From Fallopia convolvulus (taxonomy: Eukaryota > Streptophyta > Magnoliopsida > Caryophyllales > Polygonaceae): a stretch of 64,000 nucleotides of DNA. Within the stretch, counting starts at the first letter, position 1. Each line of letters starts with the position of its first letter. The translations under genes and the position numbers were made by a program. The stretch lies in contig OZ024720.1 in NCBI GenBank assembly GCA_964016875.1, forward strand, positions 41,445,106 through 41,509,105. Direction: 5' to 3'. The notes beneath the pieces are model-generated. The model saw nothing but the letters and a program-made list of their open reading frames with translations. It was not told where the DNA came from and did not search any database. Below are positions 1 through 10,290 of the stretch, in pieces.

Positions 1-694
1 GAAATGATCAGTGTTTTTGATTTAACTCCATTCAACTGCTCTTGTTCTTTCTTATTTCGTACATGTGCGCCCATTTCACCTGATTCGGACCCTATGAAAA
101 TATCAACGTATATATGAAGGTGTGAGTTCCTAGAAAAGAAAAGGCTTATGGATATGGAGTAAAATGGGTCGTTGGATGAAGCAAGTGAAGGATTGAGATT
201 TAAAAATGGACATTAATAAAAACAAAGAAGAAACAAGGGATAGTGGCAAACTTGTAAATAACTCAAAAAATATACCCATGCTATAACGTACAAAGTTACC
301 TTCTCATGCCCTCCGAAACCCCCAATTGAAATCCACCTCTCGATCGCCCTCTCTTCACCATCTCTTCTTCACCCTCTCATATCTGAATTTTCTTCCTCAA
401 ACACGACCGATCTCAAAAAGTCTACATTGAAGCTTTTACAAGCATTCTAGATCTATAATTTCGAGCACAATGTCGCTAAAATTTGCAAGAAATAGGTATA
501 CCTGTGACATTGAAACCCTAGATTTTTTTGTACCTGTGTGGAATTTTATTTGTGTTTTGTGATGTGTGATTTTATGGACCGCAACCTATTTGTGAATTTG
601 CCCTTGTGAAGTTTCTCTTTCGGCACCTACAACTAAGAAAGGAGTGGTTGGTTGATATGTAGTTTCTAGAATTGGTGAATAACACCTCCAAGAC
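1..694. other. AT-rich intergenic stretch, no gene recognised
   Basis: No long ORF or known domain is visible on either strand. Around 300-480 there is a CT-rich, leader-like stretch followed by a short ATG frame at about 471 that stops after some 30 codons. It could be the 5' end of a dead transposon gene, but nothing identifies it. Confidence 0.4.
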
Positions 695-1086
695 ACTGCA
701 ATTGAGAAAAGTGCATCGTAAAGTACCAAAAGTGCATTCTTAAATGGTATTTAGTGCAATCATGCGAAAGTAAATCATGAAGAGTTTATTGTGTGTCATT
801 GGATTCTAAACTACATTCAAAAGTAGCAAAAGTTCATTCTATAGTAGAAAAGGTGCATTCCAAAATAGGTAGAAAAAGTGCATTTTTTAGTAGTAAAATG
901 GAGCTCTAAAGTGCATTATATAGTAGTAAAAGTGCATAATTAATAAATTAAAGTTCAATCTAAAATTGATAAAAAAAAAATATTCTAGATTAGTAAATTG
1001 AACTCTAGAGTGCATTGTACATTATTAAAAGTGCAATCTTAAATTACATCTAGTGATTTATAGACTTGAAGGCATAATATAAGAAA

Positions 1087-1157
1087 AGATTATTACCTCA
1101 AAGAGAAGAGAAATGTACTTATGCACAGAGATGTGGGTTCGAATCCCATATAAGCTA
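1087..1157 (+). repeat. tRNA-like SINE head (plus copy)
   Basis: This 71-base segment folds roughly like a tRNA: a 7-bp acceptor pairing (AGATTAT with ATAAGCT, one mismatch), a degenerate D-arm, and a T-arm with B box GGGTTCGAATCCCA. The anticodon arm is too degenerate for a working tRNA. It is homologous to the minus-strand copy at 1298-1368. It is most likely the tRNA-derived head of an old SINE. Confidence 0.5.
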
Positions 1158-1297
1158 ATTTGATCATGAACTTCTTCAAAAAATAGTGGTTGATTAGTTG
1201 TTTGTCGCACAAGGGTAAAATATAATTTTTTTTATTACATATCTAGTTAGGTTGAGAATGAGTGCCTTAAGAAATTATTTCGTGTAAGAAATCACAT

Positions 1298-1368
1298 TAG
1301 CCTATGTAGGAGTCAAACCTACATATTTGTGCACAAGAACACCGCTCTCCCATTTGAGCTAATAGACT
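1298..1368 (-). repeat. tRNA-like SINE head (minus copy)
   Basis: On the minus strand, 71 bases form a good tRNA-like cloverleaf: acceptor AGTCTAT with ATAGGCT (one G-T), D-arm GCTC/GAGC with A box TAGCTCAAATGGGAGAGC, and T-arm GTAGG/CCTAC around TTTGACT. The anticodon region (TTGTGCACAA) pairs with itself rather than forming a standard loop, so this is probably a SINE head or dead tRNA and not a functional tRNA gene. It faces its homologue at 1087-1157. Confidence 0.5.
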
Positions 1369-2510
1369 ACTTGTACCATGTTTATAAATGTGAATTATGA
1401 TTTACAAAGTGTTAAATAACTATCGTATAAATTTTATGTTCAAATTAAAAGCATTACTTCTTGATAGTGCATAGATTAGAAAGAAAAAGTGCACATATTA
1501 GTATCAAAAGTGCAAGCTTAAGAACTTGATATTATAAAGAAAAAATATATTAAAGTGTGTGGCCTAGAAGCCTATAGAGCAAAACCTTTAATAGTCTTTT
1601 TTCTTTTAGTTTCTCTTTGGTAAATTGATTGTGTTCTTCAAGTATTCGAACCAGAGATCATGAGGTAGATGAAAGTGGGCAATAGTTGGATCTAGCATCA
1701 CTTGCATCTTGCACTTGGAAACATACAATATTTTGGTTACCAAATTTAAATTAACTTGTTTTATAGACAGAAAATTCACAAAATATAACAAAATATATAA
1801 CCAACAACCAAGAGCCAAATAATAAAAGGGATATCAATTCACATCTATAGCAAAATGGAAGCATAATCCAACGATCAGGACGATTGTATCTCCTACTACG
1901 TGGTTGTGGATATATGAAGGCTATGGTGGGATGGTGTATTAAAACTTCAGATTATTCAATACTAAAACTCTTGAAGAAGAAAAAAAATGTGTTGTAGAGA
2001 GACTAATAATAATTTTGTTGAGTCATGTCATGTCATCCAGCTAATGGCCCATCAAATAATTTTAGTGATTCCTCATTCAGAATATCACTAGTAGAATTAG
2101 TAGGGCACGCAGAATCAATAGATGAAGAAGATCTTGATGTCCCCACTACAACATAAAGGAAAATAAAAAGATGTTAGTTGAAATCAGTAAAAGTGCAATA
2201 CAAATATATTAAAGTTTATTACAAACTACGAAGAGTGCATTACAAAAACTACTAATTCAAATCAGTGAAAAGTGCATTGCAAAAAGATATAAAAGTGTAG
2301 TATAAAGTAGGAAAAGAGAAGTACAAAAACATAAAAAGTGCATTACAAACTATGAAAAGTGTAGTACAAAGATGTTAACTCAAATTAGAAAAAGTGCATT
2401 CGAATATATAAAAGTGTACTACAAAGTACGAAAAATGCATTACAAATTAGATATAGTGCATTCTAAATACCGCAAAAGTGCAATGCAAAATAGGTAAAGT
2501 GCATTACCAA

Positions 2511-3739
2511 ATTGATACAAATTCTCCCAAATTTCGCTTTTTTCATCAATCTCACCAACAGAATACACGTGAACGATTTACACGAAGGCATCAATCTCTC
2601 AATTTTTGTTTCAACGGACATGGCCATGTGCAAAGGGAGTACCCTGCTCTTTGTCTCCATTACTTAGTTTTTCTTTTATCACTTGTTGGGTTTCTTTTAC
2701 GTACTGCTTTCATTTTCGTTTTGGCTTTACCCTCCGCCTGCTTCCCCTCTCAGTTTTCAGTCTTGTTTTTAGCCTTCGTGTTTTCTTTTGTTTTTGGGCC
2801 CGCCAGAAATACCCTCTCGACTTCCACTCGGAGTAAGGGAACCCACATCTTTGACCCCCCAGATCTCGCTCATATCAGGATACACCTGGGTTGATGTTTT
2901 CGTTATTGTTGTAGTCGTTGTAAAAAACACTATAAATCAATTCAATCCCGGTTTGTTTCGGAATTCAGCACCTCCTATATTGAATTTTTTAATTGCTGAG
3001 TTTTGCACGTATTTCACATCAAAAACTTCCTCACAAATTAGTCATTTGATGTAAACTTATGTGTAGAACGTGGTGTTCTCTTATATCTGATCCATTCTTC
3101 ACATCAAAACCCCTTTTTAGAAGATTTATAAACCCTAGAATATTATATAACGTAATGAAAATAAAAAGAGGAAGAAGAAAGTACCAATTTCTTTCATCAT
3201 TGAGAGAGATTAGGAGAAAAAAATTCAATCGAATGGATGATCGATCGAGCGTGGTCGAAAGTCGCCCAACACCAATGTGAATAAAGTTTAATCGAGCAAA
3301 CAGGTCGTTCGAATCGTCCAACACCGATGATAAAAAATAATAGTTTATTAAAAGACAAAATTGCCCTCGCTTCTATAAAAAGGAAAGAAAATCAGTCCTT
3401 GGATCAAGGAAATCCAAGGGTTTTAGATGCTGCTCATTTTCTAGGATAAGAGTTTGTTTCATTTAAACCAAACTCATAGATCACGTTATTATAATATAAA
3501 AAATTGGATGTATTGAAAGACTAATACAAGTTCTTATAATATTTAGTATTAAAAAATTTGACATTATTTTATTCAAGTAATGACACGTGGCATAATTTTT
3601 CAACAGACATGGTTTCTGCGTTATAATTTATTAATGTAGATAAATAATTTTTTTTACTTAAGGAAGTTCTAATTAAAAAGGGTAATATGAGACTAAAAGA
3701 ACAAAAATAATTTAACATGTGTGGCTTAGTACGTGGTAG
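2511..3739. other. No gene recognised
   Basis: Open frames up to 138 codons occur near 2478-2894, but their codon use and composition look random and no domain is visible. A CT-rich block at 2660-2830 and several short AT-rich runs are the only compositional features. Confidence 0.4.
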
Positions 3740-4420
3740 GAGATATGGAAGGTGTTGGAAGGCGATGTAAATCATCTGTTCCACTTGCGGTGTTCTATTT
3801 CTATGTTCCACTTAAATTTTAAATATCAAATACATATTTAGAAATTTTAAAAATTATAATTATATTCTAAACAACTGTATACATATGTGTGAAAATTTGT
3901 ATCTTAAAAATCATATTATAAAATTTTAAAAATTGAGAGATTTATTTCGTTACAAAGTATTACCCTTTTTCATTTTAAAAATTATATAATATGATGTTTA
4001 TGTTAAAATTTTACACACACATATATATAGGTATTTGAAATATAAAAAAAAATTAAAAGTTTTCTAACTATAATTTAATATTTATTTAATTAAGTGAAAT
4101 ACAAAAGTGAAACACAAAAGTGGAATAGAAGATTTGTTTTGGTTGGAATGCGACACAAATCGTCTATCCTAATATTAATGTTCTTCTTCCATATTCCACT
4201 TCAATTTTAAATATCAGATTAATATTGCAAAAATAAAAATTATATTTATATTGTAAACAACTATATTCAAATGTGTGCAAATTTTTATCTTATAAGTCAT
4301 ATTATAAAAAAAATTAAAAGGGTGATTTTCATCCAAAATATTACCCTTCTATTTTTTCAAAATTTTATAATATGATTTTCAAGATAAAAGTTTGCTTACA
4401 TATGTATATAGTTATTTGTA
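3740..4420. repeat. Two tandem AT-rich palindromic (foldback) units
   Basis: The first unit (about 3745-4135) has arms that are inverted copies of each other: a block near 3870-3935 containing CATATGTGTG and TCATATTATA reappears inverted near 3975-4035. A second, similar unit starts near 4140 with related flanks (GTTCCACTT-type and TTTTAAATATCA) and is again palindromic up to 4420, where the RTE element begins. This looks like a foldback miniature transposon present as a tandem pair. No clear target duplication was found. Confidence 0.5.
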
Positions 4421-5548
4421 CAACAACAACAACATCTACCTAGGTGGAATCCGGTAAGGACGGGATCTTGGGGGTCGAGGTCTACGCACCCTTACCCCGA
4501 CTCGAAAGTCGGGAGGGTATTTAAGGAGGGCCCAAAGCAAAAAGGGAAAAGGGTGGTAAACAAAAGAAAGAAAAGGCTAGATGGGGTGTGGAAAACGAGA
4601 GCGAAAAAGTACACTAGAAAAACTCTGATAACGATAACAAAGAAACAAAAACAAAGAGAGGAAAAGAGTAGGACACTCCCTCTAGGTCTTCCCCACTACC
4701 ACTTTTTCACTGTGATCTTCTCACGCCATTGGTCCCTACACAAGGACATAGCTACTAAGACTGCCATAAAGGTAAGGTCCTGTTTTACGACTTCCTTCCA
4801 ACTCTTTTTTGGCCTGCCCCTTTCCCTGGAAAAATTGCTACCGATCAACCTTTCGATTTTCCGAACCTGGGCCTTTGTTGGTCTCCTCTGTATGTGCTCG
4901 AACCATCTCTTTGAGCTTTTCACCTAAACTGGTCACTCCCACCTTGCTCCTAATCACTTCATTCCTAATCCTATCCAGTCTCGTATGCCCGTACATCCAC
5001 CTTAGCATCCTCATCTCTGCTACCATCAGCTTCTGCTCCTATGCCACAGTAGTCGACCAACATTTCGCCCCTTAAAAGTATAGCTAATCTAACCACATAT
5101 TTGTAGAACCCGCCCTTGAGTTTGAGTGGGACCTGTTTGTCACATAGAACTCCAGAAGCACCCCTCCACTTTTGCTAACCTTTTTGGATTTAGTGTTTAA
5201 TGTCCTCCTTGACGCTCCCATCGGTCTGAACAATTGATCCTATGTATTTGAACATCTCCTTTTTGGCTATGACATCTCCTGCCAAGTGTACTTCCTCATC
5301 TGGTTCTACCTCCTCCTAGATGAACTTAACACTCTACATGCTCTGTCTTGGTCCGACTCAGCTTAAAACCCTTTTTCTCAAGTTTCTCTCTCCAAGATTC
5401 TAGCTTTATGCCAACACCCTCCCTATACTCGTCCACCAACACTATGTCATCTGCGAAAAGCATACACTACGGTAACTCTTCCTGGATCCCACTCGTCAGA
5501 ACATCCAGAACGATAGCAAATAGACAAGGGCTCAACTTCTTTCTTCCA
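4421..5548 (-). mobile_element. 5'-truncated RTE-type LINE, 3' half
   Basis: Read on the minus strand, the segment starts inside a reverse transcriptase domain and runs to a 3' end made of TTG/GTT repeats, seen on the plus strand as CAACAACAACAACA at about 4421-4434. That simple-repeat tail is typical of plant RTE-clade LINEs. Upstream of about 5548 the coding similarity stops abruptly, so the copy is 5'-truncated, as expected of target-primed reverse transcription. It sits at the edge of the palindromic units to the left. I could not establish a target-site duplication. Confidence 0.75.
4696..5548 (-). pseudogene. RTE reverse transcriptase C-terminal half (dead)
   Basis: The minus strand encodes, in broken frames, the palm of an RTE reverse transcriptase: LSPCLFAIVLDVLTSGIQ, then one stop, then MLFADDIVLVDE with the catalytic YADD-type box as FADD, followed by GFKLSRTKTE. 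Further on come the conserved C-terminal blocks MLRWMYGHTRLDRIRNE (5026-4838) and RWFEHIQRRPTKAQVR (4923-4696), ending near a WREKI motif. Frame changes between the pieces and the internal stop show that it is not functional. Family membership rests on these motifs, which I know from plant RTE elements. Confidence 0.75.
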
Positions 5549-5769
5549 TTGGGTCAATCCGGTCGGCGCATGTCGCTTTACCTTATTTGTTTGTCGGATA
5601 GTTTGCATACTCGGGATTTACCACTAGAGGTGAATCCTCGTTAAAAAATTAATTCAAAAGACAATTCTTTATAAATATTTTAAAAAAGGAAGCTATTACC
5701 GAATAAAATAATGTATTAGCTCAAAACTTGGGAGTATGTTAGAATTGTTGATGACACAACAATGTTATA
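5549..5769. other. AT-rich spacer, nothing recognised
   Basis: Short AT-rich DNA between the truncated LINE and the Stowaway element. No coding or structural signal was seen. Confidence 0.4.
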
Positions 5770-6010
5770 CTCCCTCCGTTTTAAAATAGGTGTCTTTTTA
5801 GTCTTCAATTTGTGTTTTAAAATATGTCTTTTTAGTTCTTTTGGTCTTTACTTTACATATTTACTATTATAATTATTAATAGGTTGCTAGTAGCGGTTTT
5901 CAATAAAGTAAAAAAGTGAAGTAATAATTAAGGATAAAATAATATTCTTGATAGTTTTTTTAATAAATGTATAAATAGATAAAAGGACAAGCATTATGAA
6001 ATGAAGGGAG
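5770..6010. mobile_element. Stowaway-type MITE (Tc1/mariner)
   Basis: The left end CTCCCTCCGTTTTAAAATAG and the right end, inverted CTCCCTTCATTTCATAATG, form imperfect terminal inverted repeats of about 30 bases. Both ends are flanked by TA (5768-5769 and 6011-6012), the target of Tc1/mariner elements. The 241-base size, AT-rich middle and CTCCCTCCG terminus are standard for plant Stowaway MITEs. It has no coding capacity. Confidence 0.85.
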
Positions 6011-6012
6011 TA

Positions 6013-6577
6013 GAAGTTTATACAATTGTAGAGTCCTTAATCAAATTAAATGAAACATGGGGTAAACTTAGGTAGGTAACTAGAGAGCACATGGCATGTA
6101 ATATATAATACTAGCTTAATCAATGGGACGAGTGACCAGGGTATATAGTGAATAAATAATAATTCATAGAAAGTGTATCCCAAACTAAAAAGAACAAAAA
6201 AGAAGATGGGAGACGGATTTTCCACCACTTGTCATCATTTGCCACCGCCATACTTTGCAAAAGATTTGGCTGTACATTGTTTTACATGAGCCGAAGAGAT
6301 GAGATGGATTGTTCATTTGCGCTTTGAGTTGGTTACACGGTCCCCCGTCCCCCGCCTAATTTGTACAGTAAAGATCTTCGTCCTCTATTTTCTATTCCTC
6401 TTTCCCTTCCCAATTCCCATTTTGATTATTATCATGTTTATTTATCAATTTAGGAATATATACTTATCCCTTTTACTCTGCTTTCTATACTACTTTTTGT
6501 GTTTTTTTTTCAATTAGCCGAGATCAATTTATGTTCGAACCGGGTACTGCGGAGGTTCAATTTTTACCATACATGTT
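6013..6577. other. No gene recognised
   Basis: AT-rich and pyrimidine-rich DNA. A 72-codon frame at 6299-6517 is composed mainly of Phe, Leu and Ile from T-rich sequence and has no gene-like character. Confidence 0.4.
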
Positions 6578-6652
6578 ATTAGGAAGACTCAAATTTCAAA
6601 TCTCCTGAACAAACACTTAAGGAGCCTAGCACTTCATCCCACTAGACCAATT
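6578..6652 (-). repeat. SINE-like tRNA-derived fragment
   Basis: The minus strand reads GGTCTAGTGGGATGAAG (A-box-like) followed about 35 bases later by a degenerate B-box-like GATTTGAAATTTGAGTC. The arrangement resembles the tRNA-derived head of plant SINEs. The B box has lost the GGTTC core, so the copy is old. No tail or target duplication was assigned. Confidence 0.4.
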
Positions 6653-6830
6653 AATTATTGATAAATACGCTACACAATTAATATTAACAAAGAATAAACG
6701 GCATAGTCCATCCAACCTCCTCTAAATTGCAAGAATGGAAATTAAAAAAAAAAAAAAAACTTTATTCTTGATGCTATTCTGTTTTGAGTTTCCTATCCAG
6801 CTGCTATTGCAAAATGTGCAGATCGACTAT

Positions 6831-8300
6831 TCATTGAGTTCCTAAACAATCCCTATAAATCTGAGTGTGTAAATCCGACCAGCACCACAACGAATCTCTC
6901 ATACGACTACTATCAATGCCACGTCCTCCCACCCGTTGCACCGCCACAGCGCCACTGTACACCGACCCGGCATTCGAATCCGACCCGAATACCTTACCCG
7001 CCTCCAAAACCGGCTCCGCTGAGTTGATCACGTTCACGTTCTTCAGCAGATGCCCACTCCTCCGGACGAGTTGGTTGACGATTCCTGACTCAGTCACCGC
7101 GTTCCTTCCGGCCTTGCCCTTGTGTTCAATCGCTGCACGCACGATCTCCGTCAAAACGGCGTCGCTTAAGCGCCTGACCCCCCTGCTCCCGCCCGCCACA
7201 ATCCCCGGTGCAATTGTCGGGTCGTGGTTGGCTTTTGCGGGTTGCCTCTTCCCGCGCTTGCCCGGCTCGGGATCCGGGTACGCCCAGAAGTAAACGGACT
7301 CGGGGCTCCGGTTCCTGACACGCGCGACCGGATCGCTTACTACCAGCACGCTCTCGACGTCGGCGAGAAGCACGTGCTTGTAGCTCCGCCTGAGGCGCCC
7401 CAACAGCATAGGGTAGCACGCCCACCGCCTCAGGCCCATGGGCACGTGATCCAGGAACCCGGATAGCGTGTTCTCCGGATCCAACTCGGACGCGTCGAAA
7501 CCCACCACCGAGCCGTAACTCGTCCGATCCGACTCTTCCAACCCGGATTGATTCGTCGTCCGGATTCCCTTCCCCCAGATCGACTCTTTCGATTCCTTCT
7601 TCTCATCTTTCCTCCTGGTCCGGAGATGCCGAGCCAACCCGTCGAGTCCGCGGGAGTTGTGACTCGTCCGGTTGAACTCGTCGTAGCGCGAGACGAGCTT
7701 GAGTAGCGACTCGTTCTCTTCTCCAATCAGCGGAGATAGTTTCGAAGAGGCTGAAGGGGAGGAGAAGATGAAGACCAGATCGGAGCGCGCGAGGAGGCCG
7801 CCGGCGTGGAGACTTCGGAGGAAAATCCGAAATTCGGTGTTGTCGACGGCGTGAGAGACGTGTGCGACGAGGAGGTCGGGCATTGCCGTAGTTCCCCTTC
7901 GGTAGAGAATCCCCATCCCCTGCAATGCCTTGAGCGACGACGAATCGTCTCTGCGCCTAACGGCGCCGGAGTGGAAGAGCTTGACCAGATGCGCTGAGAG
8001 GGAGAAAGGGGGAGAGGAGTGGGAGAGGAAGAGGCGGCGGCGGGGAGGTCGGTGGCGGAGGAGGGCGGAGGAGGGTTCGAAGGTGGAGAGGGTGAAGAGG
8101 AGGAAGGTGGTGAAGAGGAAGAGGGAGCAGATGGAGAGGGTCTTGGAGAGGAGGCGGGGCGGAGAGGGCGCCGGAGGGAGAGAGAGAAGGTGGTTTTTCT
8201 TGGAGTTGGAGTGAGGATGAGGGAAGAAGATGAGGAGGAAACCGCCCATGGCGCCCCAGCCGTCGGGGGTGCTCTTGCTCCACTTTGCGGGCAGCACCAT
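6831..8300 (-). CDS. Plant-specific single-pass membrane protein, function unknown (possibly DUF7780 family)
   Basis: An uninterrupted 489-codon frame without introns. I chose the ATG at 8300 (protein start MVLPAKWSKS) because the 69 codons upstream look like translated GA-rich leader; the open frame itself runs to 8507. Residues about 54-74 (SKTLSICSLFLFTTFLLFTL) form one membrane segment after a short basic N-terminus, suggesting a type II anchor with the large C-terminal part in the Golgi/ER lumen or on the other membrane face. Blocks recognisable as conserved in plant homologues include GMGILYRRGTTAMPDLLVAH, FDASELDPENTLSGFLDHVP and RRWACYPMLLGRLRRSYKHV, then LLADVESVLVVSDP and NRSPESVYFW. 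The last region recalls glycosyltransferase-like folds, but no DxD motif is evident. The coding part is GC-rich, unlike the surrounding AT-rich transposon DNA. I believe the family is called DUF7780 but cannot confirm it. It is the only intact host gene in the window. Confidence 0.8.
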   Translation of the reverse strand: MVLPAKWSKSTPDGWGAMGGFLLIFFPHPHSNSKKNHLLSLPPAPSPPRLLSKTLSICSLFLFTTFLLFTLSTFEPSSALLRHRPPRRRLFLSHSSPPFSLSAHLVKLFHSGAVRRRDDSSSLKALQGMGILYRRGTTAMPDLLVAHVSHAVDNTEFRIFLRSLHAGGLLARSDLVFIFSSPSASSKLSPLIGEENESLLKLVSRYDEFNRTSHNSRGLDGLARHLRTRRKDEKKESKESIWGKGIRTTNQSGLEESDRTSYGSVVGFDASELDPENTLSGFLDHVPMGLRRWACYPMLLGRLRRSYKHVLLADVESVLVVSDPVARVRNRSPESVYFWAYPDPEPGKRGKRQPAKANHDPTIAPGIVAGGSRGVRRLSDAVLTEIVRAAIEHKGKAGRNAVTESGIVNQLVRRSGHLLKNVNVINSAEPVLEAGKVFGSDSNAGSVYSGAVAVQRVGGRGIDSSRMRDSLWCWSDLHTQIYRDCLGTQ

Positions 8301-8702
8301 GGCTGATTGCTGAGTAGCTTGATTTTGCAAAGCAATCTCTCTTAATTTCAATTTCAAGAAACAGGTTGGAATTTTGATTTTGGAAAGGGAAGAGCTGGTA
8401 TTAATTAATGGCGGAGGAGGAATGCTGATGTTGAGAGAATCACAATTCCCCACTCGTATCCTCCCCCACTTTCTCACTGCTTTCTCCCTGTCTCTCTCTC
8501 TCCCCACTTCTCCATTTACAAATTTACGGGGGAGTTACGCTGCCAACGACATTTTTAATGTATTTAATTTTACTATTTTACAGTCTTTTCTTTTTGTATC
8601 GTTGCTCCATTGGGGGTGGGTTAATTTTTCGGGTAATGTATTAATTAGACTATTTTATAACTTTTTTTTTTATTAAAATTTTATTTTTTCATGGTTTAGT
8701 AC
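8301..8702 (-). promoter_or_regulatory. Leader and proximal promoter region of the membrane-protein gene
   Basis: Upstream of the chosen ATG the minus strand carries a GA-rich stretch (8475-8512, CT on plus), a common feature of plant 5' leaders. A TTATAAAATA box on the minus strand at 8651-8660 lies about 350 bases before the ATG and could serve as a TATA element. The transcription start is not known, so this is a plausible assignment only. Confidence 0.35.
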
Positions 8703-8706
8703 CTAG

Positions 8707-9749
8707 ATGACGGCACCATTATTGGAGATATTTCTGTGGTGTCGGACGCCCTTGTATTTGATCACTACTGAAGCACCGACATTGGGGTTGTATCTGAATG
8801 TTGAGAAATTTGAAAATTTTTGGCCAAACCCAAATCCAAGGAGATACGATCCTATTCTTTTCCCTCCTAGTATGTCCCACCCGTTGGATGGCGTCAAGCT
8901 TCTTGGTGGGTTTGTCAGCTTGGACACTGACTTTTGCAGTCAATTGATCGGAGACAGGGTTTCCAAAACTATTAGTTTGATGGAGGCTTTTACTAGACTT
9001 AATGACCCCATTCTTCTCCTCCGTAGTTGTGTGGGTGTAGGTCGATTGTACTTTTCTTTTCGGAGTTGTCCCCTACAAATGTTCGGGTCTGCTCCTCTCA
9101 CATTTGACAATGCCTTAAGGAAGATTCTTGAGGAGATCATTGTGGCTGGGGGTGCTGGCTTTGGTGATTGGCAATGGCGTTGTGCCACCCTCCCCTTTCA
9201 ACTTGGTGGTTTCGGGGTGTATACCGCTCATGATGCTTCTATTTATGCATTTGTTGCTTCGCGTCTGCAGTCTCTTGAGCTCCATAATAGATTGCTTCGC
9301 CATTGTAACACCTTGGATATAGGGCCTGCTTGTGATTTAGCCTTGAACAACTTTCGAGATTTGTGCAACTTCGATCATCTTGTTCTCTGTCGTGATGTAC
9401 CAGCCCCCTTTTTATGAAAAAATTGGCTACAGTGTACTTTGATATGATGGAAAAGAATTTAGTAAGAGTATACAACCCGAGTGTTAGGGAAAAGGCTATC
9501 CTCATTAACAACAGGTTAGCTCACTCTAACCCTTCAATTGAGAACACCCAAAACAATTCAAGTGTGTTTTGGGCTATCGCCTTGCTATTCCTATATATCC
9601 AGCTGGTTTAACTTGTCCTTGTTGCTCTTCTAAAACCATAGATTGTTTTGGTGATCATGCGGTCCACTGTGGGAATGATATTGGTCTTAAGTTTCGCCAT
9701 AACCTAGTCTGGGCCGTGTTGGGTGATATTTGTATGCATAATAAAAATG
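8707..9749 (+). pseudogene. Retroelement reverse transcriptase C-terminal region with zinc-binding tail (dead)
   Basis: The first 236 codons contain GLYLNVEKFENFWPNPNP, GVKLLGGFVS and FGDWQWRCATLPFQLGGFGV, blocks I recognise from a widespread plant reverse-transcriptase-like ORF family whose C-terminus carries a Cys/His motif. The motif is seen at 9608-9680 as CPCCSSKTIDCFGDHAVHC, followed by FRHNLVW. A stop at 9417 and at least two frame changes (9414-9611, then 9569-9760) break the frame. The remnant ends where the copia LTR was inserted at 9755, and the sequence past the far LTR (33281 on) shows no convincing continuation. The N-terminal RT part is missing. It is probably a non-LTR element, but the clade is uncertain. 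Confidence 0.6.
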
Positions 9750-9899
9750 GTCAGTATTGAAACGTTGTTGGGACCTCTGGTTCTAAACAACGGATCAACG
9801 ATGTCATTCTCCGAGTTTTGATAATGACAAACACCATGAGGAACTAATGTAGTTTGTTCAAGTATTTCTAAGGAACGCATGTACAACCAAAAGCCACAG

Positions 9900-10065
9900 A
9901 ATCTCACAATGCAGAGTTTCCATCAAGGGAACTCTGAAGAGGAAAGTTCCCATACAATGGGAACTCCCAGGAATGATCAAGAGAACACAGTTTACCCGAT
10001 GAAGAGTTTCCATCAAAGGAACTCTGAAGAAGACAGTTCCCATAACATGGGAACTCACATGTGAG
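9900..10065 (+). repeat. Duplicated hairpin module inside the LTR
   Basis: Two direct copies about 88 bases apart each contain AGAGTTTCCATCAAGGGAAC followed by TCTGAAGA, then a palindrome such as AGTTCCCATACAATGGGAAC. Each copy therefore holds two inverted repeats built on the same GTTCCC/GGGAAC core. The pair is present in both LTRs (also 32395-32550). It lies in U3 upstream of the TATA box, so it could act as a promoter element; that role is inference. Confidence 0.65.
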
Positions 10066-10284
10066 GACAACGACTGTTCAACGCAGATTGCGGGATTCTG
10101 TCTTGGACAGCCCGAAGGAATAGTCTGAGGATCAGACTGTCACGAATGATCCAACGGTCTGATTGATTCAAGAAGTTGACCTAGTTCAAACCAAAGTCAC
10201 ATGTGAAGAAAGTACAACTTGGGCATCAAGCAAAGGGCATTTTGGACACAAATGAAAGACACGATTGCCCAAACACACCTGGTC

Positions 10285-10290
10285 TATAAA
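10285..10290 (+). promoter_or_regulatory. TATA box of the SIRE 5' LTR
   Basis: TATAAA within CTGGTCTATAAAGCC is the only good TATA motif in the LTR and is conserved in the 3' copy at 32769-32774. It would place transcription start near 10320, defining U3 and R. Confidence 0.55.

Larger units (their letters stand above)
695..2510 (+). repeat. Dispersed degenerate AAAGTGCATT repeat field
   Basis: Many copies of a short motif close to AAAAGTGCATT occur in the same orientation, densest at 700-1050, again near 1480-1530, and densest overall at 2180-2510. Spacing is irregular, about 20-45 bases. Between the clusters lie two tRNA-like sequences and otherwise featureless AT-rich DNA. Clusters of a short motif like this are typical of subterminal regions of large plant DNA transposons such as CACTA or Mutator types, where transposase binds. 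That link is inference, because no transposase ORF or terminal inverted repeat was found here. Confidence 0.55.

Noticed and set aside
1298..1368. A functional tRNA gene on the minus strand
   Set aside because: The acceptor, D and T arms pair, but the anticodon arm does not form and a diverged homologue is nearby, so a SINE head or pseudogene is likelier.
2478..2894. 138-codon open frame
   Set aside because: Starts within the AAAGTGCATT repeat field; composition and lack of any domain suggest chance.
7126..8335. Several overlapping frames of 80-200 codons on both strands
   Set aside because: They are out-of-frame readings of the GC-rich membrane-protein gene, where stop codons are rare.
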